Source of the DNA: Bacillota bacterium
Lineage (GTDB): Bacteria > Bacillota > Clostridia > Oscillospirales > Oscillospiraceae
Direction: 5' to 3'
Assembly: GCA_021199635.1 (NCBI GenBank)
Contig: JAJQHS010000112.1
Location: 1-39,336, forward strand
DNA: 39,336 nt
In this document: in pieces, positions 1 to 9,886 of the stretch
Position numbering within the stretch: position 1 is the stretch's first letter
Layout of the letters: each line of letters opens with the position of its first letter
Program-made: the position numbers and the translations under genes
Notes under the pieces: model-generated
Told to the model about the DNA's origin: nothing
What the model saw: the letters and a program-made list of their open reading frames with translations, nothing else
Databases searched by the model: none

Positions 1-2
1 CC

Positions 3-872
3 ACCCAGCAGTCCATCGCCAACTTTGAATGCGCCCAAGCCTGGTTCGACCTGGGCGCGAAGCGGGTGGTCCTGGCGCGGGAGCTGAACCTGGAGGAGAT
101 TCACGAGATCCGCCAGAAAACCGATCCGCAGCTGGAGATCGAAACCTTCGGGCATGGCGCAATGTGCGTCAGCTACTCCGGCCGCTGCCTTCTGAGCAAT
201 TATATGACCGGACGGGACGCCAACCGCGGCTCCTGCGCCCAACCCTGCCGGTACCAGTACGCACTGATGGAGGAAAAGCGTCCCGGGGAATACTTCCCGG
301 TTTTTGAGGACGAGAAGGGCACTTACATCCTGAACTCCCGGGATATGTGCATGATCGACCATCTGGGAGAATTGATGGATGCCGGGGTGGACTGCATAAA
401 AATTGAGGGTCGCGCCAAATCTGCGTACTATGCTGCCATCGTCACCGGTGCGTACCGCCATTGTATCGACGATGCATTTTCCGGCCGCCCCCTTGACCCG
501 GTATGGCGGGACGAGGTGGAGCACGTTTCCCACCGTGTCTACTCCACAGGGTTCTACTTCGGCCAGCCGGGGCAGTATACTGCCCACTCCCGCTATATCC
601 GCCAGTGGCAGATTTGCGCGCGGGTGGAGTCCTGCAGTGGGGATGGCCTTGCCCTGTGCAGCCTGAATAATAAATTCCACGCCGGGGACCAGCTGGAAGT
701 CGTGGGCCCGGATGTACGCCCCTTCCCTGTCACTGCCCAGGCAATGACGGACACGGATGGCCAGCCACTTGAGGAACCGCGCACGCCCCAGATGCGGTTC
801 TATCTCCCTCTGCCCCGCCCGGTTCCTCCGTTTTCCATCCTGCGGCGAAGCGTTGCACTTTCCGGTAAATAA
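3..872 (+). CDS. U32 family peptidase / tRNA-rRNA hydroxylation-type protein, 5' truncated by window edge
   Basis: Frame is open from base 3; contains CVSYSGRCLLSNYMTGRDANRGSCAQPCRYQY and GVDCIKIEGRAKSAYYAAIVTGAYR, typical of U32 proteins. Confidence 0.9.
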   Translation, partial: TQQSIANFECAQAWFDLGAKRVVLARELNLEEIHEIRQKTDPQLEIETFGHGAMCVSYSGRCLLSNYMTGRDANRGSCAQPCRYQYALMEEKRPGEYFPVFEDEKGTYILNSRDMCMIDHLGELMDAGVDCIKIEGRAKSAYYAAIVTGAYRHCIDDAFSGRPLDPVWRDEVEHVSHRVYSTGFYFGQPGQYTAHSRYIRQWQICARVESCSGDGLALCSLNNKFHAGDQLEVVGPDVRPFPVTAQAMTDTDGQPLEEPRTPQMRFYLPLPRPVPPFSILRRSVALSGK

Positions 873-895
873 TTTTTGAAAGGCGGGCAATCCCA

Positions 896-1453
896 ATGAA
901 TGAATCCGAAAGTCTGGCGCGGCTGAAATCAGGCAACCGTAAATACCTGGAATCCACCAACCAAATTGGCGATATTTCCAGCAGGATCCGCCGCTATACG
1001 GCAGAAATCGGGCAGCATCCCTTCGCGATCATCGTGGCCTGCTCTGACGCCCGGGAGATTCCGGAGGCGATCTTCTCCTGCGGGATCGGGGAGCTGTTCA
1101 CCATCCGTGTGGCCGGGAACGTGATCGACGAGAGCATCCTTGGCAGCATCGAATACGCGGCAGGACATCTGCACTGCCCGCTGGTGGTGGTGCTGGGGCA
1201 TACCCGCTGCGGCGCTGTGGCAGCCGCCATCTCCGGGGAGAGCTCCGGGTACATCAAAAGTATAACGGACAAGGTTTCCCGGGCGATCGGCTGCGAAACC
1301 GACGACCGTAAGGCCTGCTGCCTGAATGCCCAGGCGACCGCTGCCACCATCCGCAGCGCGTTTGCGGAGCATCCGGAGCTTTCCGGGATCCGGGTGATCA
1401 GCGCGCTGTACGACATCTCCAGCGGTGAAGTGGATTTCCTCCCGGAGGTATAG
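896..1453 (+). CDS. beta-class carbonic anhydrase
   Basis: ACSDAREIPE, RVAGNVID, LGHTRCGAV motifs (Cys-Asp / His-Cys zinc ligands). Confidence 0.93.
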   Translation: MNESESLARLKSGNRKYLESTNQIGDISSRIRRYTAEIGQHPFAIIVACSDAREIPEAIFSCGIGELFTIRVAGNVIDESILGSIEYAAGHLHCPLVVVLGHTRCGAVAAAISGESSGYIKSITDKVSRAIGCETDDRKACCLNAQATAATIRSAFAEHPELSGIRVISALYDISSGEVDFLPEV

Positions 1454-1482
1454 GCGCGGTTACGCGAGTTTTAAGCAGAAAT

Positions 1483-1543
1483 ATCCCCCTGGCGCGTGCC
1501 CGGAAGGAATAGACTTCCATCGGCTGCACCAGGAGGATTTTTT
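1483..1543 (+). terminator. Putative branched terminator between convergent genes
   Basis: ATCCCCCTGG (1483-1492) pairs with CCAGGAGGAT (1529-1538, one mismatch), inner GGAAG/CTTCC hairpin, followed by a T6 run. Confidence 0.5.
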
Positions 1544-1552
1544 AGGACATCC

Positions 1553-2911
1553 TTAGTTTTTCAGGCTTTGCAGAGGTGCGGGAATGCGCCCGCCCCGGGC
1601 GACGAAGGCATCTGCGGACTCCTCATGCACCGGCATCACCGGCGCGCTGCCCAGCAGCCCGCCCAGCTCAACCCGGTCCCCCACGGATTTTCCGGGGGCG
1701 GGTAAAATACGCACGGCTGTGGTCTTGGAATTGACCATGCCGATGGCGGCCTCATCCGCGATGATGGCGGAAATTGTTTGGGCGCTGGTGTCGCCGGGGA
1801 TGGCAACCATGTCCAGGCCGACCGAGCATACGCAGGTCATGGCCTCCAGCTTGGAAAGAGTTAGCGTCCCGGACTCCGCCGCGGCGATCATCCCCTCATC
1901 CTCCGACACAGGGATGAACGCGCCGGACAAACCGCCTACGTGATTGGACGCCATAACGCCGCCCTTCTTCACCGCGTCATTCAGAAGCGCCAGTGCGGCG
2001 GTGGTGCCGTGGGTCCCGCAGACCTGCAGGCCCATTTCCTCAAGGATCCTGGCCACGCTGTCCCCGGCTGCCGGGGTGGGTGCCAGAGAAAGGTCCACGA
2101 TTCCGAAGGGAACATGCAGGCGCTTGGATGCTTCCTGCCCCACCAACTGCCCCATGCGGGTGATGCGGAACGCCGTCTTTTTCACCGTTTCCGCCACCAC
2201 ATCGAAGGGCTGGCCCTTCGCATTCTGCAGCGCGTGATAGACTACGCCAGGACCGGAAACGCCCACATTCAGCACACATTCCGGCTCTCCCACGCCGTGG
2301 AATGCGCCGGCCATAAAGGGATTGTCCTCCACGGCGTTGGCAAAAACCACCAGTTTGGCACACCCCAGCCCCTGGTTATCCGCGGTCAGCTCGGCTGTTC
2401 TCTTGACGATACGCCCCATTTCCGCCACGGCATCCATATTGATGCCCGCTTTGGTGGAAGCGACATTTACGCTGGCGCAGACCCGCTCGGTGGACGCCAT
2501 CGCCTCCGGAATGGAGCGGATCAGCTTCCAATCTCCCTCCGTGCAGCCCTTCTGCACCAGGGCGGAAAATCCGCCGATAAAGTTCACGCCGCATTGCTTC
2601 GCCGCAGCATCCAGCGTCTTGGCAATGGCGACATAGGAATCGGCCTGGCAGGCCCCGGCCACCAAGGCGATCGGCGTCACAGAAATGCGCTTATTCACAA
2701 TGGGAATACCGAATTCCCGCTCCAGATCCTGGCCAACCTGCACCAGGTCCCGGGCACAGCGGGTGATTTTCCGGTAAATTTTCTCACAGCAGCGCTCTAT
2801 ATCCGGGTCACAGCAATCCAGCAGGCTGATGCCCATGGTGATGGTGCGGATATCCAGGTGGCGCTTGTCGATCATATCCTGGGTCTGCAAAATATCATTC
2901 TGATTCAGCAT
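1553..2911 (-). CDS. PFL family protein (UPF0210/DUF711)
   Basis: Full-length 452 aa [21 protein letters not shown] start and [17 protein letters not shown]; pairs with ACT-domain gene upstream. Confidence 0.9.
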   Translation of the reverse strand: MLNQNDILQTQDMIDKRHLDIRTITMGISLLDCCDPDIERCCEKIYRKITRCARDLVQVGQDLEREFGIPIVNKRISVTPIALVAGACQADSYVAIAKTLDAAAKQCGVNFIGGFSALVQKGCTEGDWKLIRSIPEAMASTERVCASVNVASTKAGINMDAVAEMGRIVKRTAELTADNQGLGCAKLVVFANAVEDNPFMAGAFHGVGEPECVLNVGVSGPGVVYHALQNAKGQPFDVVAETVKKTAFRITRMGQLVGQEASKRLHVPFGIVDLSLAPTPAAGDSVARILEEMGLQVCGTHGTTAALALLNDAVKKGGVMASNHVGGLSGAFIPVSEDEGMIAAAESGTLTLSKLEAMTCVCSVGLDMVAIPGDTSAQTISAIIADEAAIGMVNSKTTAVRILPAPGKSVGDRVELGGLLGSAPVMPVHEESADAFVARGGRIPAPLQSLKN

Positions 2912-2920
2912 GGCAACTCC

Positions 2921-3190
2921 TCAGACCCGATGCATGGCTTCAAAAATATCCTCCCGCTGTACGCGGATGGACAGGCCCATTTCCATGCCGGTTTCCTCCA
3001 TTGCGGAGCAAAGCTCCCCCAGCGGCAAGGTGCATTCCGAAGTATCCACAGCCATCATCATGGTAAAGTAGCCCTGCATGACCGTCTGGCTGATATCCAG
3101 CACGTTAACGCGGTAGGCAGCCAACGCGCTGCACACCCCAGCGATAATCCCTACACGGTCCTTACCGACGACTGTAACAATTGCTTTCAT
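2921..3190 (-). CDS. ACT domain-containing protein (UPF0237)
   Basis: MKAIVTVVGKDRVGIIAGVCSALAAYRVNVLDISQTVMQGYFTMMMAVD; start placed at internal Met (3190). Confidence 0.9.
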   Translation of the reverse strand: MKAIVTVVGKDRVGIIAGVCSALAAYRVNVLDISQTVMQGYFTMMMAVDTSECTLPLGELCSAMEETGMEMGLSIRVQREDIFEAMHRV

Positions 3191-3200
3191 GAGCGGCACC

Positions 3201-3482
3201 TCACACTTCATAATCCGCACTGACGCGGGAATCGATCAGATGTCCAAAATGGGATTTGGCCTGCAGGTGCAGCGGATTCTTCTGGTAGGCGCTCAGCGCC
3301 TCCTGGGAGGAAAATTCTGCATACAGCACATAGTCCATGCCCTGGTATGCCTGACATACCTCCATTTTGCTCAGGCCTGGAATCTGTCCAACCAGCGGCA
3401 TCAGGACCGAGCGGATCATATTAACAGATTCCGCCTTGTCCACGCCCTCTTTTAATGTATACATAACAATATGCTTGATCAT
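3201..3482 (-). CDS. Dabb family (stress-responsive alpha/beta-barrel) protein
   Basis: MIKHIVMYTLKEGVDKAESVNMIRSVL..., preceded by GAAAGGGG RBS-like sequence; upstream extension of the listed ORF looks spurious. Confidence 0.85.
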   Translation of the reverse strand: MIKHIVMYTLKEGVDKAESVNMIRSVLMPLVGQIPGLSKMEVCQAYQGMDYVLYAEFSSQEALSAYQKNPLHLQAKSHFGHLIDSRVSADYEV

Positions 3483-3503
3483 AACGAAACCCCTTTCACG
3501 CAG

Positions 3504-3535
3504 ATACCGGGGCCGGCTGCTGCCGGTCCCGGTAT
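3504..3535 (-). other. Intergenic GC-rich hairpin lacking a U-tract
   Basis: ATACCGGGgCCGGC TGCT GCCGGtCCCGGTAT, about 14-bp stem with one mismatch between rpsA-fusion stop and Dabb start. Confidence 0.6.
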
Positions 3536-3546
3536 GTAGCGTTGAA

Positions 3547-5493
3547 TTACGCCTCCTCAGTCGGATCCGCGGGCGCCTCCAGCAGCGCGCGAATGGACAG
3601 GGAAATACGCTTGTTCTCCGCATCGATGTCAGTGATCTTTACGGTGACCGTCTGGCCCTCGGACAGCACATCCTCCGGCTTGCCGATCCGGCGATCGGCG
3701 ATCTGGGAGATGTGGATCAGGCCGTCAACGCCGGGGATAATTTCCGCGAAGGCGCCGAAGGTCATCATCTTCACGACCTTGGCATCCACCACATCGCCCA
3801 CGTTGTAATTGGTCATGAACTGGTTCCAGGGGTTCATCTCAGCGGTCTTGTAGCCCAGGGAGATTTTGTGCTTCTCCGGGTCAAAGGAGATGACGTATAC
3901 GTCGATCTCATCGCCCACCTTGACCACATCGGCAGGGGTCTTGATACGGTTCCAGCTCAGCTCGGAAACATGGACCATGCCATCCACGCCGCCGATGTCC
4001 ACGAATGCGCCGTAAGAAGTCAGGGACTTCACAACGCCGTGATACTTCTTGCCCTTTTCGATCTCGCTCCAGATCTTCTCCTGGGCAGCCTTCCGCTCCT
4101 CCGCCTTGACAGCGCGGATGGAGCCGATGACGCGGCGGCGGGCGCGGTTGACCTCGGTGATCTTCATCTTAACGGTCTTGCCGACCTGGCCGGCCATATC
4201 GCCGCCCTTGGCAATGCCGGACTGGGAAGCGGGGATAAACACGCGGATGCCCTTGACCGTAGCCACCAGGCCACCCTTGTTCTCCTCAGTGATCTGTCCC
4301 TCGACCGTGGTCTTGTCCTCAACGTAGGACGCCATCTCGTCCCAAATCTTCAGGCCATCCAGCTTCTTCTTGGACAGCTGAACGGTGCCCTCCTGATCGT
4401 TGACCCGGACGACGAACACTTCGATTTCGTCGCCCACATGGAGAATGTCCTCCGGCTTCACGGAAGAATCGGCGCTGACTTCGTCATAGGGAATGTAGCC
4501 GGCGTGCTTGGTTCCAAGGTCCACCTGGACTTCGGTATTTCCGATTCCAGTGACGGTGCCGGTAACCTTATCTCCTGTATTTAAAGTCTTGATAGACTGT
4601 TCCAGGAGCTCCTCGAAGTTCTCCTCCTGTACAGCATCAGCATTGGTAATTTCACTCATAGTCTTGTTGACCTCCTTTATTATCCACGCCGGCGTGGAGG
4701 CACCGGCAGTGATTCCAACTTCACTTACACCGCGAAAAAATTCAGGCTCCAGTTCGGAAGCGTTATCCACGAGCATCACCTTATCGCAGTGCTTCCGGCA
4801 GATCGCAGCCAGCTGCATGGTGTTGGAGCTCTTGCTGTCCCCAACCACAACCATGGCGCCGCATTCGGCGCTGAGCTGGGCGGCTTCCGTCTGCCTATAT
4901 TCAGTCGCTCTACATATTGTATCAAAGATTTTCAAGTTAGTAAACTGTTTTTTTGCATTTTGGACGCTTTTTTTCCACAAAAATTCTGCGGAGGTGGTCT
5001 GTGAGACCATGCAAACCGGGGTTTCCGGCGAAATTTCTCCCGATTCGATCCAGTCCTCCAGCGCCTGTGGAGAATCAAAAATCCGGCAATCTTTGCACCA
5101 CCCGGCGATCCCCTGTATCTCCGGATGACTGGGCGTACCCATGATCAGCGGCAGACGCCCGGACGCCTCCTCCTTCTCCACAATACCGTGGATCCGCTTG
5201 ACGAACGGGCAGGTAGCATCAATGATCTCCACCCCCCGGGCCTGAAGCTGCTGGTAAACCGCCCGTGGCACCCCATGGGAACGGATGACCACCGTCATCC
5301 CCGGCTCCGCCTGCTCCGGCGAGTCGATCACGCGAATCCCCATCTGCTCAAAGTGAGCAACCATGTGCCTGTTATGGATGATCGGCCCAAGGGTGACTAC
5401 CTGGGCACCGGAGGAGGCCGCCTGCTCCACCATTTCCACCGCGCGGCTTACGCCGAAGCAGAAGCCCGCGCTTTTCGCGACCCGGACGGTCAT
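3547..5493 (-). CDS. ispH-rpsA: Bifunctional 4-hydroxy-3-methylbut-2-enyl diphosphate reductase / 30S ribosomal protein S1 (IspH-RpsA fusion)
   Basis: N-terminus [23 protein letters not shown] (IspH) continuous with four S1 OB-fold repeats. Confidence 0.95.
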   Translation of the reverse strand: MTVRVAKSAGFCFGVSRAVEMVEQAASSGAQVVTLGPIIHNRHMVAHFEQMGIRVIDSPEQAEPGMTVVIRSHGVPRAVYQQLQARGVEIIDATCPFVKRIHGIVEKEEASGRLPLIMGTPSHPEIQGIAGWCKDCRIFDSPQALEDWIESGEISPETPVCMVSQTTSAEFLWKKSVQNAKKQFTNLKIFDTICRATEYRQTEAAQLSAECGAMVVVGDSKSSNTMQLAAICRKHCDKVMLVDNASELEPEFFRGVSEVGITAGASTPAWIIKEVNKTMSEITNADAVQEENFEELLEQSIKTLNTGDKVTGTVTGIGNTEVQVDLGTKHAGYIPYDEVSADSSVKPEDILHVGDEIEVFVVRVNDQEGTVQLSKKKLDGLKIWDEMASYVEDKTTVEGQITEENKGGLVATVKGIRVFIPASQSGIAKGGDMAGQVGKTVKMKITEVNRARRRVIGSIRAVKAEERKAAQEKIWSEIEKGKKYHGVVKSLTSYGAFVDIGGVDGMVHVSELSWNRIKTPADVVKVGDEIDVYVISFDPEKHKISLGYKTAEMNPWNQFMTNYNVGDVVDAKVVKMMTFGAFAEIIPGVDGLIHISQIADRRIGKPEDVLSEGQTVTVKITDIDAENKRISLSIRALLEAPADPTEEA

Positions 5494-6176
5494 ATGCCAG
5501 TCCTCTCCCGGACGATCCTGCGCACCTCCGCCGCCGCTTCCTCCGGGGACATATGGGTGGTGTCCACAGCAATGGAATCCTTCGCCATTTTCAGCGGTGC
5601 GATGGCGCGGTGGGTATCCTGCTCATCCCGCTGGCGGATCTGCCGGAGGATCTGCGAATAGTCCGCCTTCTCCCCCTTGTCCTTCAGTTCCTGGGTGCGG
5701 CGCTGGGCACGGATCTCAGGCTCTGCGGTCAGGAATATTTTCACGTCTGCCCTGGGCAGCACCACCGTGCCGATGTCCCGGCCGTCCATGACCACATTGT
5801 GCTGCCGGGCCAGCTCCCGCTGCATATCCAGCAGTACCTCCCGGACCACTCTGTGGGCGGAAACCTGGGACGCTTTCTGGGAAATTTCCGGCGTCCGGAT
5901 GTCGCTTGTCACATCCATGCCGTTCATGATCATGTGCTGTACGCCGTCCTCATCATACTCTATGCCGATGGTCAGCTCATCGATGTACCGGTTCACACCG
6001 TCCACATCCTTTGGGCTGATGCCCAGCAAATCCATGAAATAGGCAACGGTCCGGTAAATTGCGCCGGTATCCACATAGCAGAAGGAAAGCTCCTTCGCCA
6101 ACGTCCGGGCAATCGTACTTTTGCCCGCACCGGCGGGACCATCAATCGCTATGGAATAGGTCTTGTCCATCATCAA
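5490..6176 (-). CDS. cmk: (d)CMP kinase
   Basis: IAIDGPAGAGKSTIARTLAKEL, MDGRDIGTVVLPRADVKIFLTA. Confidence 0.95.
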   Translation of the reverse strand: MMMDKTYSIAIDGPAGAGKSTIARTLAKELSFCYVDTGAIYRTVAYFMDLLGISPKDVDGVNRYIDELTIGIEYDEDGVQHMIMNGMDVTSDIRTPEISQKASQVSAHRVVREVLLDMQRELARQHNVVMDGRDIGTVVLPRADVKIFLTAEPEIRAQRRTQELKDKGEKADYSQILRQIRQRDEQDTHRAIAPLKMAKDSIAVDTTHMSPEEAAAEVRRIVRERTGI

Positions 6177-6188
6177 ATCCTCATTTCT

Positions 6189-7229
6189 CTATTGTGCATT
6201 ACGGAGCAGAGCCAGCGCGGACGCCTCCCGCTCCAGAACCTCCTGAGAGGTGAGTCCCAGCTTCCTTCCCGCTTCCTCCGGGGACAGGGGCTTGCCGCCG
6301 TCCAGGCCGAACCGAGCGGACAGCAGGGCGGCATCCGCCTCCGGAAGTACCGAGAGCAGCTCGCCGATCCGCTGGCGCATCTGGAAATAGGCGGTATCCT
6401 CCACCGCCTGAGAATCCTCCGGCTGGGGCGAATCGCTCTGCCGAGAAGACTGGGCGCGCTCCATCCGTCTTGCATTCTCCAGCATATCCGCCACCATGGA
6501 AGCCTCATCCGCCGTCATATGGATCTCCAGCGCGATCTCCTCCAGCGTAGGGTTGCGCCCAAGCTCTGTAAGTAGCCGCTGATCCGCCGCCCGGTACGTC
6601 TCCATCGCACTGCGCATCCGCTGGCCAACGCCGTCTTCCCGGGCATGCAATGTGACGGTTTTCGCCAAAGCCCGGGCGATTGCCCGGCCGCACTGAGCGC
6701 GGATATCCCCGCCGTTGTCCAGCAGAATGCCCTGCCATAGCCCCAGGCTGCCCTCTTGGATCAGGTCCATCAGCAGAACGCCCCGGCCGACCAGGGCGCA
6801 GCTCTGCTGCACCACCATGCTGAGCATACAGCCGGCAAGCTGTGACCTGGCGCTCTCCTCACCGGCGCGGCACTGTTCCGCCAGAAGCGCGAGGTCGCCG
6901 CAGGCTGGCAGTCCTGCAATTTCCTCCAGGCACAGCCGCAGGGGGTCTGTTTTCTCCAGGCCCTGGGGAAGCTCTCCCTGGCGCACGAGCTGCTCCTCCA
7001 GGCGAAGGCGCAGCGCCGTCTCCCCGCCGGCGTGTAAATTTGGAAGGTCGGAAATGTCCAGCAGGACATCCTTTTCATCCAGCTCCGCCAGCGCATCCTG
7101 CACCGCGTCCTCGCTCTGATCCTCCATCAGCGCCAGGAACCGGGACGCGGGCAGCGTCCCGCCTGGAGTCAGGCTGTCCAGCGTCAGCTCCCAGGCCGAA
7201 GGCTCGAAGGCAAACTCCAGTCCGTTCAT
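6189..7229 (-). CDS. Divergent sigma-70-like protein (core-binding motif retained, DNA-recognition motifs degenerate)
   Basis: VGRGVLLMDLIQEGSLGLW matches sigma region 2.1-2.2 of adjacent RpoD; region 3-like ELGRNPTLEEIALEIHM; region 4-like RFGLDGGKPLSPEEAGRKLGLTSQEVLEREASALALLR; ATGA overlap with rpoD. Confidence 0.85.
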   Translation of the reverse strand: MNGLEFAFEPSAWELTLDSLTPGGTLPASRFLALMEDQSEDAVQDALAELDEKDVLLDISDLPNLHAGGETALRLRLEEQLVRQGELPQGLEKTDPLRLCLEEIAGLPACGDLALLAEQCRAGEESARSQLAGCMLSMVVQQSCALVGRGVLLMDLIQEGSLGLWQGILLDNGGDIRAQCGRAIARALAKTVTLHAREDGVGQRMRSAMETYRAADQRLLTELGRNPTLEEIALEIHMTADEASMVADMLENARRMERAQSSRQSDSPQPEDSQAVEDTAYFQMRQRIGELLSVLPEADAALLSARFGLDGGKPLSPEEAGRKLGLTSQEVLEREASALALLRNAQ

Positions 7230-8095
7230 TCCAAAAAGTCCTCCAATCCCATGCCGGCTCCCAGCTTTTGCAGCGTATCCATCGCCTGCCGCTCGATCTG
7301 GCGCACTCGCTCCTTGGAGATTCCCAGCATAGTTCCAATTTTTTCCAGAGAATAGCAGGTTCCATCCTCCATGCCGAAACGGAGCCGCAGGATCTGCTGC
7401 TGCCGGGGGCTGAGCATCCCGAGAAGCGTATCCATAGTCTGATTCAGCTCCTCGCGTACCAGTTTTTCGTAGGGCTGCGGGGAATGCAGATCCTCCAGCA
7501 TCACACCGAAATGGTCATCGTCCGCGTCGCCCAGCGGCGCATCCAGCGAGCAGATTTCCGGATACAGCTGCATCAGCTGCCGCAGCTTTTCTACCGGCAT
7601 ATCACACGCCTTGGCAAGAGTCTCCTCGTCCGGCTCCTCGCCGGTAGATTGGATCAGTGCGGTCCGTGCGGACTGAATCTTCCGGATGCGCTCGGCTGTA
7701 TGCACCGGCACGCGGATCAGACTGCCATGGTTGGCGAGGCAACGGGTCACGCCCTGGCGGATCCATTTGGTGGCGTATGTAGAAAAGCGAAAATCCAGCG
7801 TATAATCAAACTTCTTCGCCGCGGCGAGCAGACCAATGCTGCCCTCCTGGATCAAATCCATCAGGGGCACGCCCCGACCGGCATATTCCCTTGCCACGGA
7901 AACGACCAGCCGGAGATTGGAATTGACCATTTTCCGGATGGCGTCCTCGTCCCCTTCGGCGCAGCGCCGGGCAAGCTCCCGCTCCTCCTCAGCGGTCAGC
8001 CGGGGGTAGCTGCGGATTTCATTCAGGTACTGCCGCATATCCTCCTCACCGGCGCTGACCGTAGGGGATTGGGCATCTGTAAGCTGCTGGGTCAT
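7226..8095 (-). CDS. rpoD: Primary-type RNA polymerase sigma factor, short form without an obvious region 1.1
   Basis: RGVPLMDLIQEGSIGLLAAAKKFDYTLDFRFSTYATKWIRQGVTRCLANHGSLIRVPVH; region 4.2 LEKIGTMLGISKERVRQIERQAMDTLQKL. Confidence 0.95.
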   Translation of the reverse strand: MTQQLTDAQSPTVSAGEEDMRQYLNEIRSYPRLTAEEERELARRCAEGDEDAIRKMVNSNLRLVVSVAREYAGRGVPLMDLIQEGSIGLLAAAKKFDYTLDFRFSTYATKWIRQGVTRCLANHGSLIRVPVHTAERIRKIQSARTALIQSTGEEPDEETLAKACDMPVEKLRQLMQLYPEICSLDAPLGDADDDHFGVMLEDLHSPQPYEKLVREELNQTMDTLLGMLSPRQQQILRLRFGMEDGTCYSLEKIGTMLGISKERVRQIERQAMDTLQKLGAGMGLEDFLE

Positions 8096-9867
8096 GTTCC
8101 CATTCCTTTTCTTTCTTTGAGTCGATCGCGAAATGCCAGCAGATCATCCTCCGAGCGGATGCCGGATGCCTGATGCTCCCCGCGGATGATATGCACGCAG
8201 TCCTGGAAGGCCTGCTCGTTCACCGGCTCCTGCTGGCGCTGCAAAATGCCTGCAATGTGCGAGGTTTCCTCCGGTGTCAGACCCTCCAGCACCGCCACGG
8301 ACACGTCCATGCCCTGGCGATAACGCTCAAGCAGCTGGCTGTAAACCTTTCCCAGAAGTGCCGAGGAAAATTCCGACTGCTCCAATCCCCCAACCTGCGA
8401 CAGCAGCGCCGGCTCCCGGAGGATCTGGGCGATGAGGTTTTCCTCCGCCATGGCGGATTTCAGATTGTCATAGCGAATGTCCCGGCTCTTAGGCTGCAGG
8501 GCTTTGGCGGGCTGGAGATCGATTTGCTCCTGCTTCTTCTTATCCTGGTAGGCGCGGCGCTTTCTTGCCCGCTGGATTTCCAGCTTCATGGCATCCATGC
8601 TGATTTCCGCCGCCTCCGCGACCCGGCCGCCGTAGACCTCCCGCTGCACAGCGCTGGACAGGGTGCTGATCAGCTCCGCCGACTCCTGGAGGAATTTCAC
8701 CTTCTGATCGTCTACGCCCAGGTTATATTTGCTGCGGATGGCGTTCAGCTGATATTCCACCCGGTTGGAGGAATCCTCCAGCAGAAGGCGGAACTTGTCC
8801 GCACCGAATTTTTTCAAATATTCATCCGGGTCCTTGGCGTCCCGCATTTGCAGGACCTTCACCTGCAAGCCCGCCTTTTCCAGGATGGGAATGGCGCGCT
8901 TGGTGGCGTTCTGCCCGGCGGCGTCGCCGTCGTAAATCAGGATCACCTGGTCGGTGTACCGGCTGAGGAGCGCGGCGCCATCCTCTGTCAGTGCAGTGCC
9001 CAGGGAGGCCACGGCGCAGTCAAAGCCATACTGGTGCAAGGCAATGGCATCCATATAGCCCTCCACCAGGATCAGGTAACCCTGCTTGCTTTTTTTCGCA
9101 AGATTCAGGGCAAACAGATTCTTCCGCTTGTTGAAAATCAGCGTTTCCGGGGAATTTAAGTATTTCGCTGTATTTTTCTCGTCCGACATGATCCGCCCGC
9201 CGAAGCCGATCACATTGCCCCGCACGTCAATGATTGGGAACATCAGCCGGTTGCGGAAGCGGTCATGCATGTGCCCCGCATTCTCCCGGGACACCGTAAC
9301 CAGTCCGGAATCCTTCATTTCCTGGTCGGTATAGCCCTTTTCGCGGAGGGCCTTGATCAGGCCGTCCCAGCGATCCGGCGCAAAGCCAATGCCAAAGGTG
9401 GTCAGGGTGGATTTGTGCATCCCCCGCCCCAGTGCATAATTCAGTGCTTCCCTGCCTGCCGGCGCGTAGAGCTGGGCATGAAAATAGCGGGCGGCCTCCG
9501 CATGGAGCGCCCAGAGCCGTTCCTGCTGGCGGTAGCGGCTCTCGTACTGGGCATCCTCCGGGACCGTCATACCGGCTCGCTTTGCCAGCGCGCGGACCGC
9601 GTCCGGATAGCTTAAATTCTCGATTTCCATCTGGAAATTGATCACCCCGCCGCCCTTGTGGCAGCCGAAGCAATAGTAAATGCCCTTATCCGGCGCAACG
9701 GAAAAGGAGGCGGTTTTCTCCCCATGGAACGGGCAAAGGCCAAAAAGGTTCCCGCCCGAGCGCTTCAAATTCACATACTGGCTGACCACATCCTCAATGG
9801 GATTGCGCGAAACCAACTCGTCGATAAACGACGGGGGAAATGCCATTGCCTGCCCACTCCTTTCCAA
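8092..9867 (-). CDS. dnaG: DNA primase
   Basis: N-terminal zinc-binding LCPFHGEKTASFSVAPDKGIYYCFGCHKGG; TOPRIM LVEGYMDAIALHQYG. Confidence 0.97.
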   Translation of the reverse strand: MERSGQAMAFPPSFIDELVSRNPIEDVVSQYVNLKRSGGNLFGLCPFHGEKTASFSVAPDKGIYYCFGCHKGGGVINFQMEIENLSYPDAVRALAKRAGMTVPEDAQYESRYRQQERLWALHAEAARYFHAQLYAPAGREALNYALGRGMHKSTLTTFGIGFAPDRWDGLIKALREKGYTDQEMKDSGLVTVSRENAGHMHDRFRNRLMFPIIDVRGNVIGFGGRIMSDEKNTAKYLNSPETLIFNKRKNLFALNLAKKSKQGYLILVEGYMDAIALHQYGFDCAVASLGTALTEDGAALLSRYTDQVILIYDGDAAGQNATKRAIPILEKAGLQVKVLQMRDAKDPDEYLKKFGADKFRLLLEDSSNRVEYQLNAIRSKYNLGVDDQKVKFLQESAELISTLSSAVQREVYGGRVAEAAEISMDAMKLEIQRARKRRAYQDKKKQEQIDLQPAKALQPKSRDIRYDNLKSAMAEENLIAQILREPALLSQVGGLEQSEFSSALLGKVYSQLLERYRQGMDVSVAVLEGLTPEETSHIAGILQRQQEPVNEQAFQDCVHIIRGEHQASGIRSEDDLLAFRDRLKERKGMGT

Positions 9868-9886
9868 ACTGTTTTATTATAGCATA

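Noticed and set aside
1940-3223. 427-aa plus-strand ORF
   Set aside because: Antisense to PFL and ACT genes, which have clear family signatures
3367-4584. 405-aa plus-strand ORF rich in L/D/H
   Set aside because: Antisense to the S1 domains of IspH-RpsA; codon-mirror artefact
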